Position numbers and translations under genes: made by a program. A DNA stretch of 64,000 nucleotides from NCBI GenBank assembly GCA_022823775.1, contig JAJEHI010000174.1:1-64000 (forward strand), in the 5' to 3' direction. This stretch comes from Defluviicoccus sp. Lineage in GTDB: Bacteria > Pseudomonadota > Alphaproteobacteria > MPNO01. Under the pieces are notes generated by a model that was not told the DNA's origin, did no database searches, and worked only from the letters and a program-made list of their open reading frames with translations. Of this stretch, positions 16,072 through 27,356 are shown piece after piece. Numbering within the stretch: the first letter of the stretch is position 1; each line of letters opens with the position of its first letter.

Positions 16072-17847
16072 TCAGCGCCTCCCGAACAGGCGCTCGATAT
16101 CGGCGAGCTTGAGTTCGACATAGGTCGGCCGACCGTGGTTGCACTGGCCGGAGCCTGGCGTCGCCTCCATCTGGCGCAGAAGCGCGTTCATCTCCTCGGC
16201 GGTCAGCCGCCTGCCGGCGCGGACGCTGGCGTGGCAGGCCATCGTGGAGCACACCTCGTCGAGCCGTTCCTTCAGCGCGAGCCCGGTGCCGTGCTCGGCA
16301 AGCTCGTCGGCGAGATCCCGCACCAGCCCGGCCGCCTCGCTGACGCCGAGCAGCGCCGGCACCGCGCGGACGATGACCGCCTCCGGCCCGAAACGCTCGA
16401 GGACGAGGCCGAGCTCGGCGAGCTCGTCCGCCCGGCCGGCGACCCTGTCCGCCGCCGCCTCGCCGAGCTCCACCACCTCGGGGATCAGAAGCTCCTGACG
16501 GTCCGCCCCGCCTGCGCCGACCGCCGCCTTGATGCGCTCGTAGACGATCCGCTCGTGGGCGGCGTGCTGATCGACGATGACGATACCGTCTTCGGTCTGG
16601 GCGACGACATAGGTGCCGTGAACCTGCGCGCGGGCGGCCCCGAGAGGATATGACAGGTCTCGCGGCGCCGCTTCGTCCGATTCCGCCGCGGCCGCGGGCG
16701 CGAATTCGGTCGAGTCGGGGCCCAACGGCGCCTGGAAGCGGGCGACGGTCTCGGCGAGATGGCGCGCGGGCGGCGCTGGCGAGGCCGATCCGTAGCCGGG
16801 CTGGAACCGGCCGAGCGCGTAGCCGGCGACCGTGGACGACGCGCGGTGTCCGGCGCCGCCGAGCGCATGCTTCAGCGCGCCCACGATCAGCCCCCTGACG
16901 AGGCCGGCATCGCGAAACCGCACCTCGGTCTTGGCGGGATGCACGTTGACGTCGACCGCCTCGTGGGGCACCTCCAGTCGGAGCACGACCAGCGGATGAC
17001 GGTCGCGGGCGAGGAGGTCCGTGTACGCTGCCCGGATCGCACCGGAGAACAGCCGGTCCTGAACGGGGCGGCCGTTGACGAAGACGAACTGCGACTGCGC
17101 GTTGGCCCGGTTGAGCGTCGGCAGCCCGGCCCGGCCGGAGAGCCTCAGCCCCTCCCGTTCGGCGTCGACGGCGACCGAGTTCTCGACGAAATCCGCGCCC
17201 ATGACCTGGACCAGCCGCTCCGCGTCCGCGTCGAGCATGTCCCCGGTCCCCGCTTCGTAGCGAAGGTGGGTCCGGTCCTCGCTCGCCAGCGTGAAAGCGA
17301 CCCCCGGCTGGGCGAGCGCGAGCCGGCGTACCGCGTCCACGGCGTGTCGCAGCTCGGACCGTGTCGACTTGAGGAACTTGAGGCGCGCGGGCGTGGCGTA
17401 GAACAGGTCGCGCACCTCGACCCGCGTACCCCGGGAGAGGGGGGCGGGCCGGATTTCCCCGATCGCCCCGCCTTCGACCGAGATCGCGTAGGCTTCGTCC
17501 GCGCGCTCGGCGCGGCTTACGATCGAGAGGCGGCTGACCGAGCCGATGGAGGGCAGCGCCTCGCCGCGGAAACCGAGCGTGCCGATCCGCGACAAATCGT
17601 CGTCGGGGAGCTTGGAAGTCGCGTGCCGCTCGACCGCGAGCGCGAGCTCGTCGGCGGTCATGCCGCAACCGTCGTCGGCGACCGCTATCAGCGTCCGCCC
17701 GCCGTCGCGCAACACGACGTCGATCTTACCGGCGCCGGCATCGATCGCATTCTCGACCAGCTCCTTGACCGCCGAGGACGGGCGCTCGACCACCTCGCCC
17801 GCGGCGATCCGGTTGACCAGCGTCGGGGGCAGCCGGCGGATGGTCAT
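16072..17847 (-). CDS. mutL: DNA mismatch repair endonuclease MutL
   Basis: [49 protein letters not shown]-terminal [23 protein letters not shown]. Confidence 0.96.
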   Translation of the reverse strand: MTIRRLPPTLVNRIAAGEVVERPSSAVKELVENAIDAGAGKIDVVLRDGGRTLIAVADDGCGMTADELALAVERHATSKLPDDDLSRIGTLGFRGEALPSIGSVSRLSIVSRAERADEAYAISVEGGAIGEIRPAPLSRGTRVEVRDLFYATPARLKFLKSTRSELRHAVDAVRRLALAQPGVAFTLASEDRTHLRYEAGTGDMLDADAERLVQVMGADFVENSVAVDAEREGLRLSGRAGLPTLNRANAQSQFVFVNGRPVQDRLFSGAIRAAYTDLLARDRHPLVVLRLEVPHEAVDVNVHPAKTEVRFRDAGLVRGLIVGALKHALGGAGHRASSTVAGYALGRFQPGYGSASPAPPARHLAETVARFQAPLGPDSTEFAPAAAAESDEAAPRDLSYPLGAARAQVHGTYVVAQTEDGIVIVDQHAAHERIVYERIKAAVGAGGADRQELLIPEVVELGEAAADRVAGRADELAELGLVLERFGPEAVIVRAVPALLGVSEAAGLVRDLADELAEHGTGLALKERLDEVCSTMACHASVRAGRRLTAEEMNALLRQMEATPGSGQCNHGRPTYVELKLADIERLFGRR

Positions 17848-19154
17848 TCGGGGCCCGCAATCGCGGAAGCGGCGAGATAGGAGCGCGCCAGCACCTTCCC
17901 CTCCTCCACCGCGGGCTGGTCGAACGCATCGACGCCAAGCAGGTGCGCGGCGATCATGGTCTCCAGCATGAAATGCATCATCAGCGCGCCCATCGCCCTT
18001 TCGTCGAGCCTCGGGAGCGAAATCACGCGTGTCGGCCGTCCCTGGCGCGCCAGCGTCTCGGCGGTCGCCCGCTGCTCGGCGTCCATCAGATCGCCGAGCG
18101 TCCGATTCCGTATATAGGAAAGCCCGGGATCGGAGGCGAGCGCGGCGGGGATTCGCGCGCCCTCCCCCGCCCGTTCCAGCACTATCAAGGTGAACAGCTT
18201 GTCCGCCGGTCCGGCGAGCCAAAGCTGCAGCTGGCTGTGCTGATCGACCGTTCCGAGCGCGTCGATCGGGGTGGTGCCGGTACCGTCCTTGCCCAGGCTC
18301 TCCGCCCAGAGCTGGCGGAACCAGAGAGCGAAATCGGCCAGCCCGTCGGCGTAGGCCATCAGCACCGTCTGGGAGATCGCGCGGGCGCGGAGAGCCGCGA
18401 CCGCCAGCGCGGCCCCTTCCGCCGCCGGGATCGCGTCGGGCGCCGCACCGGCGAGCAGGGGATCGAGAACGGAGGCGGCGCCCGCCCTGACCGCCGGCGC
18501 GTCCAGCCCGGCGATCATGGCGGGGAGAAGGCCGGACGCCGAAAGCGCGGAGTAGCGTCCGCCGATCCCGGGATCGCAATCGAGCGCCGTCAGGCGGTGG
18601 GTCGCGGCGAGACGCCGCAGCGCGCTGTCTCCGGGCTGGGTGACGGCGGCGACATGGGCGGAGGGGTCGATACCGCGGCGCTTGAGCGCATCGAGCGCCG
18701 CCAGGAGCTGGGTCACGGTCTCCGCCGTCTCGCCGGATTTCGAAACGGCGAGCCAGCCGGTACGCCGCAGGTCGAGCGCCGCGAACAGCGCTTCGAACGT
18801 GTCGGGATCGACATTGTCCATGAAGCGGACGGCGGGAAACCCGGCCGCCGGTCCGAAACCGCGGTCGGCGAGGGCGTAGAGGGTCCGCGCGCCGAGGCTG
18901 GAACCGCCGGTGCCGAGCACCACGACATGGTCGAAATCCGACCGGTAACGCACGGAGATCCGCGAGGCCGCCTCGAGGTCGCCGCGCGCGCCCGGCAGCC
19001 GGAGCAGCGGCAGGCCGCCGTCTTCGTGCGCCTGCCGGAGCGTCGCGAGAGCGGGTGCCGTGGCGGCCAGCGCGGACTCGAAATCGCATCGGTCCGGACC
19101 GCGCGGTCCGATGGCCTCGGCGAAGCACGACGTCAGGTCCTGGGTATAGGGCAT
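17844..19154 (-). CDS. pgi: Glucose-6-phosphate isomerase
   Basis: [57 protein letters not shown]. Confidence 0.92.
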   Translation of the reverse strand: MPYTQDLTSCFAEAIGPRGPDRCDFESALAATAPALATLRQAHEDGGLPLLRLPGARGDLEAASRISVRYRSDFDHVVVLGTGGSSLGARTLYALADRGFGPAAGFPAVRFMDNVDPDTFEALFAALDLRRTGWLAVSKSGETAETVTQLLAALDALKRRGIDPSAHVAAVTQPGDSALRRLAATHRLTALDCDPGIGGRYSALSASGLLPAMIAGLDAPAVRAGAASVLDPLLAGAAPDAIPAAEGAALAVAALRARAISQTVLMAYADGLADFALWFRQLWAESLGKDGTGTTPIDALGTVDQHSQLQLWLAGPADKLFTLIVLERAGEGARIPAALASDPGLSYIRNRTLGDLMDAEQRATAETLARQGRPTRVISLPRLDERAMGALMMHFMLETMIAAHLLGVDAFDQPAVEEGKVLARSYLAASAIAGPE

Positions 19155-19164
19155 CGGGCCGACG

Positions 19165-20484
19165 TTACCGCGTCGTTTCCAGGCCTTCGGGGTCGCCCAC
19201 CACGACGATCGCAAGCTTCTCGGGCGACAGCAGGCGGCGCGCGACCCGCCGGACGTCGGCGGCGGTCACCGCGTCGATCAGCGCCGACCGCCGATCGATA
19301 TAGTCGATACCCAGCTCGTTGAGCTGAATGCCGACAAGCATGCGGGCGATGCTTCGGGTGGAATCGAGGCGCAGCGGGAACGACCCGTTGATGTAGCGCT
19401 TCGCGGCCGCGAGCTCGTCCTCGCCGACGCCGTCGCGCGCCATCCTCGTCCATTCGCCGCGCAGGAGATCGAGCGCGGTTCCGACGCGCGCATTGGCCGT
19501 CGCGAGCTGGCCTACGATCGTCCCCGCCCTGTCGAACGAGCGAAGATAGGTGCCGACCGAGTATACGAGGCCCCGCTTCTCGCGAATCTCCTCGTTGAGA
19601 CGCGACGTGCGTCCGCCGCCGAGCAGATGGTTCATCAGATAAGCCGCGTAATAGTCCGGGTCGTCCCGCCTTGGCCCGACCTGACCGAAAACGACGACGC
19701 TTTGGCCGATCGGCTTGCGGACGATGTGTAGTCCGCCCTGGACCGGCGGCGGATCGGGGATGTCCGCGGGTCCGGCCGACGCGGGCAGCGCGCCGAACAC
19801 ATCGTCGAGCCGGTCCGCCAGTTCCCGGGCCGAAATGTCGCCGGCGACCCCCACGATCAGACCGTCGCGGACCAGCCGTTCGCGGACGAAGCGCCTCATG
19901 TCCTCGACGGCGATGGCGGTCACGTCCCGCCGCGTTCCGGCCAACGGCCTCGCATAAGGATGGTCGCCGAATGCGAGCCGGGACCATGTGCGTCCCGCGA
20001 TCCGCCGGGGATCGTCTTTCCCGCTCTCGATACCCGCGACGATCTGGCGGCGGATGCGTTCGACCGGTTCCGCATCGAAGCGCGGCGCGGCGAGAGCCTT
20101 GCGCAGCAATGCGAAGGCGCGCGCCCGGTGCTCGCTGAGCGTTCTGAGCGAGCCGTGAAAACGCTCTACCCGCGCATCGAAGCCTATCGATGCGGCGATC
20201 TCGTCGAGAGCCTCCTGGAAGCCCTGCGAATCGAGATCGCCCGCGCCTTCGTCCAGAAGGGCGGAGACCATGTTGGCGAGACCCGACTTTCCGGGGGGAT
20301 CGAGCGCGCCGCCGCCCCGGAACGCGAAACGGAAGCCGATCACCGGAACCGACTTGTCCTCGACCAGCCACGCCTCGATCCCGCCCGGCGAGCGGACGCG
20401 CTGGATCTCCGTCGCGGCGGCCGGCGAGACGGCAACCAGGACCAGAAGCAACGCCCCGAGCCAGGATCGCGGCCGGATGTCCAT
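19165..20484 (-). CDS. M16 family peptidase-like protein, apparently lacking HxxEH
   Basis: MDIRPRSWLGALLLVLVAVSPAAA signal peptide; FRFAFRGGGALDPPGKSGLANMVSALLDEGAGDL; HLLGGGRTSRLNEEIREKRGLVYSVG. Confidence 0.88.
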   Translation of the reverse strand: MDIRPRSWLGALLLVLVAVSPAAATEIQRVRSPGGIEAWLVEDKSVPVIGFRFAFRGGGALDPPGKSGLANMVSALLDEGAGDLDSQGFQEALDEIAASIGFDARVERFHGSLRTLSEHRARAFALLRKALAAPRFDAEPVERIRRQIVAGIESGKDDPRRIAGRTWSRLAFGDHPYARPLAGTRRDVTAIAVEDMRRFVRERLVRDGLIVGVAGDISARELADRLDDVFGALPASAGPADIPDPPPVQGGLHIVRKPIGQSVVVFGQVGPRRDDPDYYAAYLMNHLLGGGRTSRLNEEIREKRGLVYSVGTYLRSFDRAGTIVGQLATANARVGTALDLLRGEWTRMARDGVGEDELAAAKRYINGSFPLRLDSTRSIARMLVGIQLNELGIDYIDRRSALIDAVTAADVRRVARRLLSPEKLAIVVVGDPEGLETTR

Positions 20485-20495
20485 CGAATGCCGCC

Positions 20496-21833
20496 CTATC
20501 CGGAGGAACCGGGGAGCAGGACGGCGGTGACCGACCGGCGCTCGACGAAGACGGCGCGCGCCGCATCCAGCACCGCCGCCGCGGTGACATCGCGGATCCG
20601 CTCCGGCCATGCCTCGACATCGGCGATCGTCCGGCCGGTCGTGAGGGCGCGGCCGATCGCGCGGGGTGCGGCCCGGAGACCGTCCCGGGCGTAGATCGCG
20701 CCCGCCAGCATCGCCCGCTTGCTGCGCGCGAGCTCGGCTTCCGTGACCCCGTGTTGCAGGATCTGCCCGATCTCCTCCTTCAGCAGCGCCTCGATCCTGA
20801 CGATGTCGCCGCCGGCCAGCGCCGACGCCGAGACCGAAAATTCGCCCATGTCGAGCGCGGTCCCGAGATAGCCGGCACCGGCGCCCGACGCGGCCTTTTC
20901 CTCGATCGCGAGGCGGCGGTGGAGGCGAGCGGTGCTGCCGCCGCCCAGAATGTCGGACAGCAGGAGAAGCGGATAGGCGTGCCGGGTCTCCCCCGCGGCG
21001 AAGCTCGGCGCTCGCCAGGTTATCGAGACGCTCGGCACACGCACCAGCGGGCTTTTCATCGTGATCCGCTTGGCGGCGAGCTGGTCGGGTTCTTGCGGAC
21101 GCACACGTCGGGGCACCGGACGCCGGGGGATCGCCCCGTAATATTTTTCGGCGAGGCGGCGCACTTCGTCGGCGGTCGCGTCGCCGGCCACGATCAGGAT
21201 CGCGTTGTTGGGGGCGTAGTGCCGCCGATAGAAAGCCAGCGCGTCCTCCGCGGTCAGCCCGTCGATCTCGCGCTTCCAGCCGATGACCGGGATCCTGTAG
21301 GGGTGGCGCAGATAGGTCACCGCGCGGCGGCGCTCGTAGAGCTGGGCCGAAGGGCTGTTGGCGGTGCGCTGCCGCCGCTCCTCCTGGACCACGCCCCGTT
21401 CGGGCGCCGCCTTCTCGTCGGTCAGGCGAAGGTTGGTCATGCGGTCCGCTTCCATCCGCATGACCAGCTCCAGCTTGTCGCTCGCCACGCGCTGAACGTA
21501 GGCGGTGTAATCCTGGCTCGTGAAGGCGTTGTCGGAGCCTCCGTTCGCGGCGACGATCTTCGAGAACCGGCCGGACGGAACGGTGGGCGTTCCCTTGAAC
21601 ATCAGATGTTCGAGGAAGTGGGCGACGCCGGACTTACCGGGCGGCTCGTCCGCGGCGCCGACCTTGTACCAGAGGGTGTGGACGACGATGGGAGCGCGCG
21701 CGTTCTCGACCGTGACGACCTGAAGCCCGTTATCCAGCGTGAACGTCGTGGGGTTGAAGACACCGGCTTCGACCGCGGCGCCCGAGACCGCGGCAACCCA
21801 CAGCGCGACAGCGCCTAGCGCCACGCGGGGCAC
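20496..21833 (-). CDS. M16 family zinc peptidase (HxxEH)
   Basis: TLDNGLQVVTVENARAPIVVHTLWYKVGAADEPPGKSGVAHFLEHLMFKGT; GTG start proposed at 21833. Confidence 0.9.
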   Translation of the reverse strand: MPRVALGAVALWVAAVSGAAVEAGVFNPTTFTLDNGLQVVTVENARAPIVVHTLWYKVGAADEPPGKSGVAHFLEHLMFKGTPTVPSGRFSKIVAANGGSDNAFTSQDYTAYVQRVASDKLELVMRMEADRMTNLRLTDEKAAPERGVVQEERRQRTANSPSAQLYERRRAVTYLRHPYRIPVIGWKREIDGLTAEDALAFYRRHYAPNNAILIVAGDATADEVRRLAEKYYGAIPRRPVPRRVRPQEPDQLAAKRITMKSPLVRVPSVSITWRAPSFAAGETRHAYPLLLLSDILGGGSTARLHRRLAIEEKAASGAGAGYLGTALDMGEFSVSASALAGGDIVRIEALLKEEIGQILQHGVTEAELARSKRAMLAGAIYARDGLRAAPRAIGRALTTGRTIADVEAWPERIRDVTAAAVLDAARAVFVERRSVTAVLLPGSSG

Positions 21834-21877
21834 GGTCGGGGATCTATGGGCCGCGCGGCAAACCGGTCGGCACGCGG

Positions 21878-22444
21878 TCAGTTGAACAGACCCTCGAGGA
21901 ATCCGCTCTCGCGGCGCTCGATCGTCGGCGTACTGCCGGCCGACGGCGCCTTGCCGAGCGCCTGGTTGGACTGGAGGCGCTGCGCCTCCGCCTTCGCATC
22001 GACCACCTCGCCCGGGCGTTCCGGCGCGCGCCAGAATACGATCTTGTCGACGAACCCCGTCGCCGACTCGGCGAGAGCGGCAGACTCGGCATCGACCTTG
22101 CTCCGGATGCCGGGCTCGGACTTGCCGGCGCCCGCGCGCTGGAGGAACGCGCTTTCCGCGGGCGACGAGTTGTCCGATGGGGCCGCGCTGGTGGAAGCGC
22201 TCCGCACCAGCGTCTGCCTTACCTCGTCCCTGATTTCGGCTTCCTGCGGCCGCCGGGTGCCGGGCGCCGGGGGGCGGAGGTTGTAATCGGGGGGCAACGC
22301 CAGCGGAGCCCGGGTGACGACGGCGAACTCGTCGGGCGGCTTGTTGCCGAGACCGATGCTCTGGCGCGCCTCGTCGCTGCACCCGGCGATTCCCGCCGCG
22401 GCGAGAACTCCCAGCAGCGCCGGGACCTTGCCTGCCAACCTCAT
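21878..22444 (-). CDS. DUF3035 lipoprotein (BamF-like)
   Basis: Lipoprotein N-terminus ending AAAGIAGC; KPPDEFAVVTRAPLALPPDYNLRPPAPG. Confidence 0.82.
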   Translation of the reverse strand: MRLAGKVPALLGVLAAAGIAGCSDEARQSIGLGNKPPDEFAVVTRAPLALPPDYNLRPPAPGTRRPQEAEIRDEVRQTLVRSASTSAAPSDNSSPAESAFLQRAGAGKSEPGIRSKVDAESAALAESATGFVDKIVFWRAPERPGEVVDAKAEAQRLQSNQALGKAPSAGSTPTIERRESGFLEGLFN

Positions 22445-22460
22445 TCGAGACGCCTCATGC

Positions 22461-22964
22461 CTACTCTCCGGTCGGGTCCGACACGGTACGGTCAGTCCGC
22501 TTTCCGATCAAGCTTCCGTAAAGGACGATCGCCACGCCGACGGTTATCGCGCTGTCGGCCAGGTTGAACGCCGGCCAATGGTAGCCGCCGATGTGAAAGT
22601 CGAGGAAATCGACCACGTGGCCCAGCAAAACCCTGTCGACGAGGTTGCCCGCCGCGCCACCCGCGATCAGCCCCAGCGCGAAGGCAAGCGGGCGTTCCCG
22701 GGTCCGCGCCATCCAGACCAGCAACCCCGCGACGATGACCATCGCGAAGCCGGACAAGAGCCAGCGGCCCCATGGAGAGTCGGTATCGAACAAGCCGAAA
22801 CTCGCGCCCCGGTTGTAGACCAGCACCAGATCGAAGAACGGGGTCACGGTGAGTTTGTGGCCGATTCCCTGGAGCCACAGCAGCATCGCCCACTTGGTGG
22901 CCTGATCGGCCAGCGCGACGGCGATCGCGGTTGACAGGCCCGCCCTCGGCACGGCGCCGGCCAC
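22461..22964 (-). CDS. lspA: Lipoprotein signal peptidase II
   Basis: ADQATKWAML, VYNRGASFGLF, GGAAGNLVDRVLLGHVVDFLDFHIGGYHWPAFNLADSAITVGV. Confidence 0.95.
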   Translation of the reverse strand: MAGAVPRAGLSTAIAVALADQATKWAMLLWLQGIGHKLTVTPFFDLVLVYNRGASFGLFDTDSPWGRWLLSGFAMVIVAGLLVWMARTRERPLAFALGLIAGGAAGNLVDRVLLGHVVDFLDFHIGGYHWPAFNLADSAITVGVAIVLYGSLIGKRTDRTVSDPTGE

Positions 22965-22969
22965 GAGAC

Positions 22970-25789
22970 CTATTCGGCGGCCGCGCCGAACTGTCCGACC
23001 GCGTCGGCGCAGCGCCCGCAAATGTCGGGGTAGGCGGGCAACGTGCCGACCTCGGGCAGCACCTTCCAGCAGCGCTCGCATTTGCGGCCGGAGGCGAGCC
23101 GGACGACCACGCCGACACCGGGGACCTCGGGCACGGTGAAGGCATCGGGAGGAACCGCCCCGGCGATGACTGTCGCGGCGGACGTGATGGCGATCTCGTC
23201 GAAGGCGAGGCCCTCCAGCGTTGCCGCCGTCTCGGAGTCCACGAATATCTCGGGATGGGCCTGCAGGCTGGACCCGATGCGCTTTTCCGCGCGATCCCGC
23301 TCCAGCGCGCCGGTGACCACGCGGCGAACGGCGCGCACCGTCTCCCAGCGCGCGGCGATCGCGTCGGCCCGCCAACTTGCCGGGATCTCGGGGAAAATAC
23401 GGAGGTGGACGCTGTCCGCGTCTTCTCCGAAGCGCGTCAGCCACGCCTCTTCCGCGGTGAAGCAGAGAATGGGCGCGAGCCAGGCGGTCAGGCAGGAGAA
23501 CAGCGCATCGAGCACCGTCCTCGCCGCGCGGCGGACCGGATCGTCACGGCGGCCGCAATAGAGCGCGTCCTTCCGGATGTCGAAATAGAACGCGGACAAA
23601 TCGACCGCGCAGAAATTATGGAGCGCCGCGAACAGCGGGTGGAAGTCGAATTCGCCGAACCCCGCGCGCACCTCCCTGTCGAGTTCGTGCAGCCGATGCA
23701 ACACCCAGCGTTCGAGCTCGGGCATCGCCTCGGGAGGAACCCGCTCGCGCTCGTCGAAATCCGCGAGGTTGCCCAGCATGTAGCGCAACGTGTTGCGGAT
23801 CCGGCGGTAGGCTTCGACATTCTGGTCGATGATGTGCTCGCCGATCCGGAGGTCGGCCGAGTAATCCGAGGCGACCACCCAGAGCCGGAGAATGTCGGCG
23901 CCGAATTTGGCGATCACCTCCTGCGGCGCCACCACGTTGCCGAGCGATTTCGACATCTTCCGACCCTGCTCGTCGAGCACGAATCCGTGGGTGAGCACGG
24001 CCTCGTACGGCGCGCGCCCCCGTGTGCCGCAGGCTTCGAGCAGCGAGGAGTGGAACCAGCCCCGATGCTGGTCCGATCCTTCGAGATAGAGCGAGGCGGG
24101 CCAGACGAGGTCGTCCCGCGTTTCCAGCGTGAAGCTGTGGCTTGCGCCGGAATCGAACCAGACATCGAGGATGTCGGTGACCTGCTCGTAATCGGCGGGA
24201 TCGTGGTCATCGCCGAGGAAGCGTTCGGGCGGGCTCTCGAACCAGGCGTCGGCGCCCTCTTCCTCGACGGCCCGGACGACGCGCTCCAGCACCGTCTCGT
24301 CGCGGAGCGGTTCCCCGGTCTTCTTCTCGACGAACACCGTGATCGGCACCCCCCAGGCGCGCTGGCGCGAGACGCACCAGTCGGGACGGGCGGCGATCAT
24401 GCCCTCCAGCCGGTTGCGCCCCGACTCGGGATAGAACGCGGTGCGTGCGATCGCGTCGAGCGCCTTCCGGCGCAGTGCGTTCTCCGCCATCCCGATAAAC
24501 CATTGCGGCGTGTTGCGGAAGATCAGCGGCTTCTTCGAACGCCACGAGTGCGGATAGGCGTGCACGAGCGTGCCGCGCGCCATGAGTTTCCCGGCTTCCG
24601 CGATCGCATCGGCGACCGCGCCGGCCACCTTGTAGACATGCTGGCCGGCGAACAGCGGCACATGGTCGTAGAACAGCCCGTCGTCGCCGATGGTGCGCGG
24701 GACCTCGAGCCCGTGCGCCCGGCCGACCTCGAAATCCTCGCTGCCGTGGCCGGGCGCGGTATGGACGAGCCCCGTGCCCTGCTCGACGGTCACGTGATCG
24801 CCCGGCAGCAGCGGCACGTCGAAATCGTAGCCCTGGCCGTCGAGCGGATGGCGGCAAACGGTTCCCGCGAGGTCCCGTCCGGCGAGAGCGGCGACCCTGT
24901 CCCAGCCGGTAACGCCGATCTCCGCGAACACCTGCGCGCTCAACTCTTCGGCGAGAAGCACCCTTTCGCCGACGACGGCGAGGCTGCCATCGGAAACCTC
25001 CGAGACCTCGTAGACCCCGTACTCCATGTCCTCGCCATAGGCGATGGCGCGGTTTCCCGGGATGGTCCAGGGCGTCGTCGTCCAGATAACCGCCGATGCA
25101 CCGGTCAGCGGCCCGAGACTGGGCCGGACCACGGGGAAACGTACGTGGACGGTGGTCGATTCGTGATCGAGATATTCGACCTCGGCCTCGGCGAGCGCCG
25201 TCTTCTCGACCACCGACCAGAGCACCGGCTTGGCGCCGAGATAGAGCCCGCCGCTCATCAGGAACCGGCCGAGTTCGCGGACGATCTGCGCCTCGGCTTC
25301 GTAGGACATCGTGGTGTAGGGATTCTCCCAGTCGCCGAGAACGCCGAGCCGTTCGAACTCCTCGCGCTGCACCTCGATCCAGTGCGCCGCGAACTCGCGG
25401 CATTCGCGGCGGAATTCGATCAGCGGCACCCCGTCCTTGTCGCGGCCGTCCTTGCGGTATTTCTCCTCGATCGTCCATTCGATCGGCAGCCCGTGGCAAT
25501 CCCATCCCGGCACGTAGTTGGCGTCGCGGCCGAGCATCTGCTGCGAGCGGTTGATGACGTCCTTAAGGATCTTGTTGAGGGCGTGGCCGATATGCAGATG
25601 GCCGTTGGCATAGGGCGGTCCGTCGTGAAGGATGAATTTTTCGCGGCCCCGGGCGGACTCGCGCAGCCGGCCGAAGAGATTGTCGCGCTGCCAGCGTTCG
25701 AGGATCGCGGGCTCGCGCTGCGGCAGTCTGGCGCGCATCCCGAATTCGGTCTTGGGCAGGAAAACGGTCGCGCGGTAATCGGTGGTCAT
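22970..25789 (-). CDS. ileS: Isoleucyl-tRNA synthetase
   Basis: DGPPYANGHLHIGHALNKILKDVI, KMSKSLGNVVAPQ, C-terminal zinc finger KCERCWKVLPEVG...CGRCADAV. Confidence 0.97.
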   Translation of the reverse strand: MTTDYRATVFLPKTEFGMRARLPQREPAILERWQRDNLFGRLRESARGREKFILHDGPPYANGHLHIGHALNKILKDVINRSQQMLGRDANYVPGWDCHGLPIEWTIEEKYRKDGRDKDGVPLIEFRRECREFAAHWIEVQREEFERLGVLGDWENPYTTMSYEAEAQIVRELGRFLMSGGLYLGAKPVLWSVVEKTALAEAEVEYLDHESTTVHVRFPVVRPSLGPLTGASAVIWTTTPWTIPGNRAIAYGEDMEYGVYEVSEVSDGSLAVVGERVLLAEELSAQVFAEIGVTGWDRVAALAGRDLAGTVCRHPLDGQGYDFDVPLLPGDHVTVEQGTGLVHTAPGHGSEDFEVGRAHGLEVPRTIGDDGLFYDHVPLFAGQHVYKVAGAVADAIAEAGKLMARGTLVHAYPHSWRSKKPLIFRNTPQWFIGMAENALRRKALDAIARTAFYPESGRNRLEGMIAARPDWCVSRQRAWGVPITVFVEKKTGEPLRDETVLERVVRAVEEEGADAWFESPPERFLGDDHDPADYEQVTDILDVWFDSGASHSFTLETRDDLVWPASLYLEGSDQHRGWFHSSLLEACGTRGRAPYEAVLTHGFVLDEQGRKMSKSLGNVVAPQEVIAKFGADILRLWVVASDYSADLRIGEHIIDQNVEAYRRIRNTLRYMLGNLADFDERERVPPEAMPELERWVLHRLHELDREVRAGFGEFDFHPLFAALHNFCAVDLSAFYFDIRKDALYCGRRDDPVRRAARTVLDALFSCLTAWLAPILCFTAEEAWLTRFGEDADSVHLRIFPEIPASWRADAIAARWETVRAVRRVVTGALERDRAEKRIGSSLQAHPEIFVDSETAATLEGLAFDEIAITSAATVIAGAVPPDAFTVPEVPGVGVVVRLASGRKCERCWKVLPEVGTLPAYPDICGRCADAVGQFGAAAE

Positions 25790-26754
25790 TGCGGGGCCCT
25801 GGGATCGCCGGATTCGATGGAAGCGAGTAGCTCTCGCGCGGCCTGGCTGTCCCTGGCGATCTGGTCGCGAAGCCGGTCCAGCCCGTCGAACTTGCGCTCG
25901 GGCCGGATATACTCGACCAGCGCGACCCGCAGCAAGCGCCCGTAGATGTCGCCTTCGAAATCGAAGACGTGGGTTTCGAGACCGACGACGGTGCCGCCTA
26001 TCGTCGGGCGAATGCCGAGATTGGCGCAGCCGGGACGCCAGATCGTCTCGCCGTCCTCCTCGATACCGGCCCAGACCGCGTAGACACCGAGCGCCGGGCG
26101 CACGGTGTCGGCCAGCGCAAGGTTGGCGGTGGGAAAGCCGAGCAGCCGGCCCCGCCTGTCGCCCTCCCGCACGCGGCCCTCGATCTCCCAGCATCGGCCC
26201 AGCTGTATAGCCGCCGCGCCCGGCTTTCCGTCGCGCAGACAGGCGCGGATATTGGTCGACGAGAACACCGTCTCGCCCCAGCCGCTGACCGGTTCGACGA
26301 TCTCGAACCCGACGCCGGCGCCCAGCGCCCAGCGCTCCAGCGTCTGGACGTTGCCGCGCCGGCCATGGCCGAATACGAAATCGTAGCCGATCGCGAGATG
26401 GCGCGCCGCGAGGCCCCGCACAAGGACTTCGTCGATGAACGCCTCGGGCGCGACGCGCGCCATCGCCGCGTCGAACCGGAGAGCCAGCAGGGTATCGACG
26501 CCGAGGGATTCGAAACGCCGCGCCTTCGATCGCAGCGGCGTCAGCTGAAACGGCGGCTCCTCCGGCCGGAAGAAGCGCCGGGGGTGGGGCTCGAAGGTCA
26601 CCACCGCCAGCTGGGCGCCAAGGTCGCGGCCCGCCTTCGCTGCAACGCCGATCACGGCTTCGTGACCGCGATGGACCCCGTCGAAATTTCCGACGGTCAC
26701 CGCGGCGCCGCGGGCGCTGTCGGGGATGGCGGACGGGTGGCGGACGAGGCGCAT
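25786..26754 (-). CDS. ribF: Bifunctional riboflavin kinase/FAD synthetase
   Basis: VTVGNFDGVHRGHEAVI, GYDFVFGHGRRGNV, GRLLGFPTANLAL. Confidence 0.95.
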   Translation of the reverse strand: MRLVRHPSAIPDSARGAAVTVGNFDGVHRGHEAVIGVAAKAGRDLGAQLAVVTFEPHPRRFFRPEEPPFQLTPLRSKARRFESLGVDTLLALRFDAAMARVAPEAFIDEVLVRGLAARHLAIGYDFVFGHGRRGNVQTLERWALGAGVGFEIVEPVSGWGETVFSSTNIRACLRDGKPGAAAIQLGRCWEIEGRVREGDRRGRLLGFPTANLALADTVRPALGVYAVWAGIEEDGETIWRPGCANLGIRPTIGGTVVGLETHVFDFEGDIYGRLLRVALVEYIRPERKFDGLDRLRDQIARDSQAARELLASIESGDPRAPQ

Positions 26755-26878
26755 AGCGGCGCTTACCTATCGGCGGGCGAATCGGGTGTCAAACGGTTCG
26801 CCCGGGTTTCGGCGACCTCTCGAACCGGCCGGCAAAATCGTTATGATCCCGCGCCCGAGCCAACGACAGGAGAGCAAG

Positions 26879-27274
26879 ATGTCCGAGACCCCGCCGATGA
26901 CGCCCGGCACCTTCGGCTGGAATGAGCTCGTGACCGCCGATACCGAGGCGTGCGAGACCTTCTTTACCGAGTTGATGGGCTGGACGACCGACACGCAGGA
27001 GACGGCGGAGGCCGGCACATACACGTTCTTCAAGCAGGGCGACCGACCGGTCGGCGGAATGATGTCGATGCGGTCCCTGGGGTTGGAGGACGTGCCGTCG
27101 CACTGGATGGCCTATCTGACGGTCGAGGACGTCGACGCGACGTGCGCCAGATGCACCGAGCTCGGCGGCAAGATCCTCATGGCGCCGATGGACGTGCCCG
27201 ATATCGGCCGTTTCGCCATCATCGTCGACCCGTCCGATGCGGCGGTCGGGCTCGCCCAGTATTTTTCTTCCTAG
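26879..27274 (+). CDS. VOC family (glyoxalase-like) protein
   Basis: GTFGWNELVTADTEACETFFTELMGW, HWMAYLTVEDVDATCARCTELGGKI, GRFAIIVDPSDAAVGL. Confidence 0.88.
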   Translation: MSETPPMTPGTFGWNELVTADTEACETFFTELMGWTTDTQETAEAGTYTFFKQGDRPVGGMMSMRSLGLEDVPSHWMAYLTVEDVDATCARCTELGGKILMAPMDVPDIGRFAIIVDPSDAAVGLAQYFSS

Positions 27275-27316
27275 ACGCATACGGCACGGGCGTTCCTTTC
27301 GCGGGCGGCCCCGTGC

Positions 27317-27322
27317 TATAAT
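27317..27322 (+). promoter_or_regulatory. -10 box TATAAT (GTGCTATAATGG) upstream of rpsU
   Basis: Exact consensus hexamer 35 nt upstream of rpsU start. Confidence 0.6.
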
Positions 27323-27356
27323 GGGCCGGCGCAAGACATGAGGAGACGGTAATACC

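Noticed and set aside
22931-25945. 1004-aa plus-strand ORF opposite ileS
   Set aside because: High-GC shadow ORF antisense to a clear ileS; low-complexity R/G/D/H-rich composition with no domain signature
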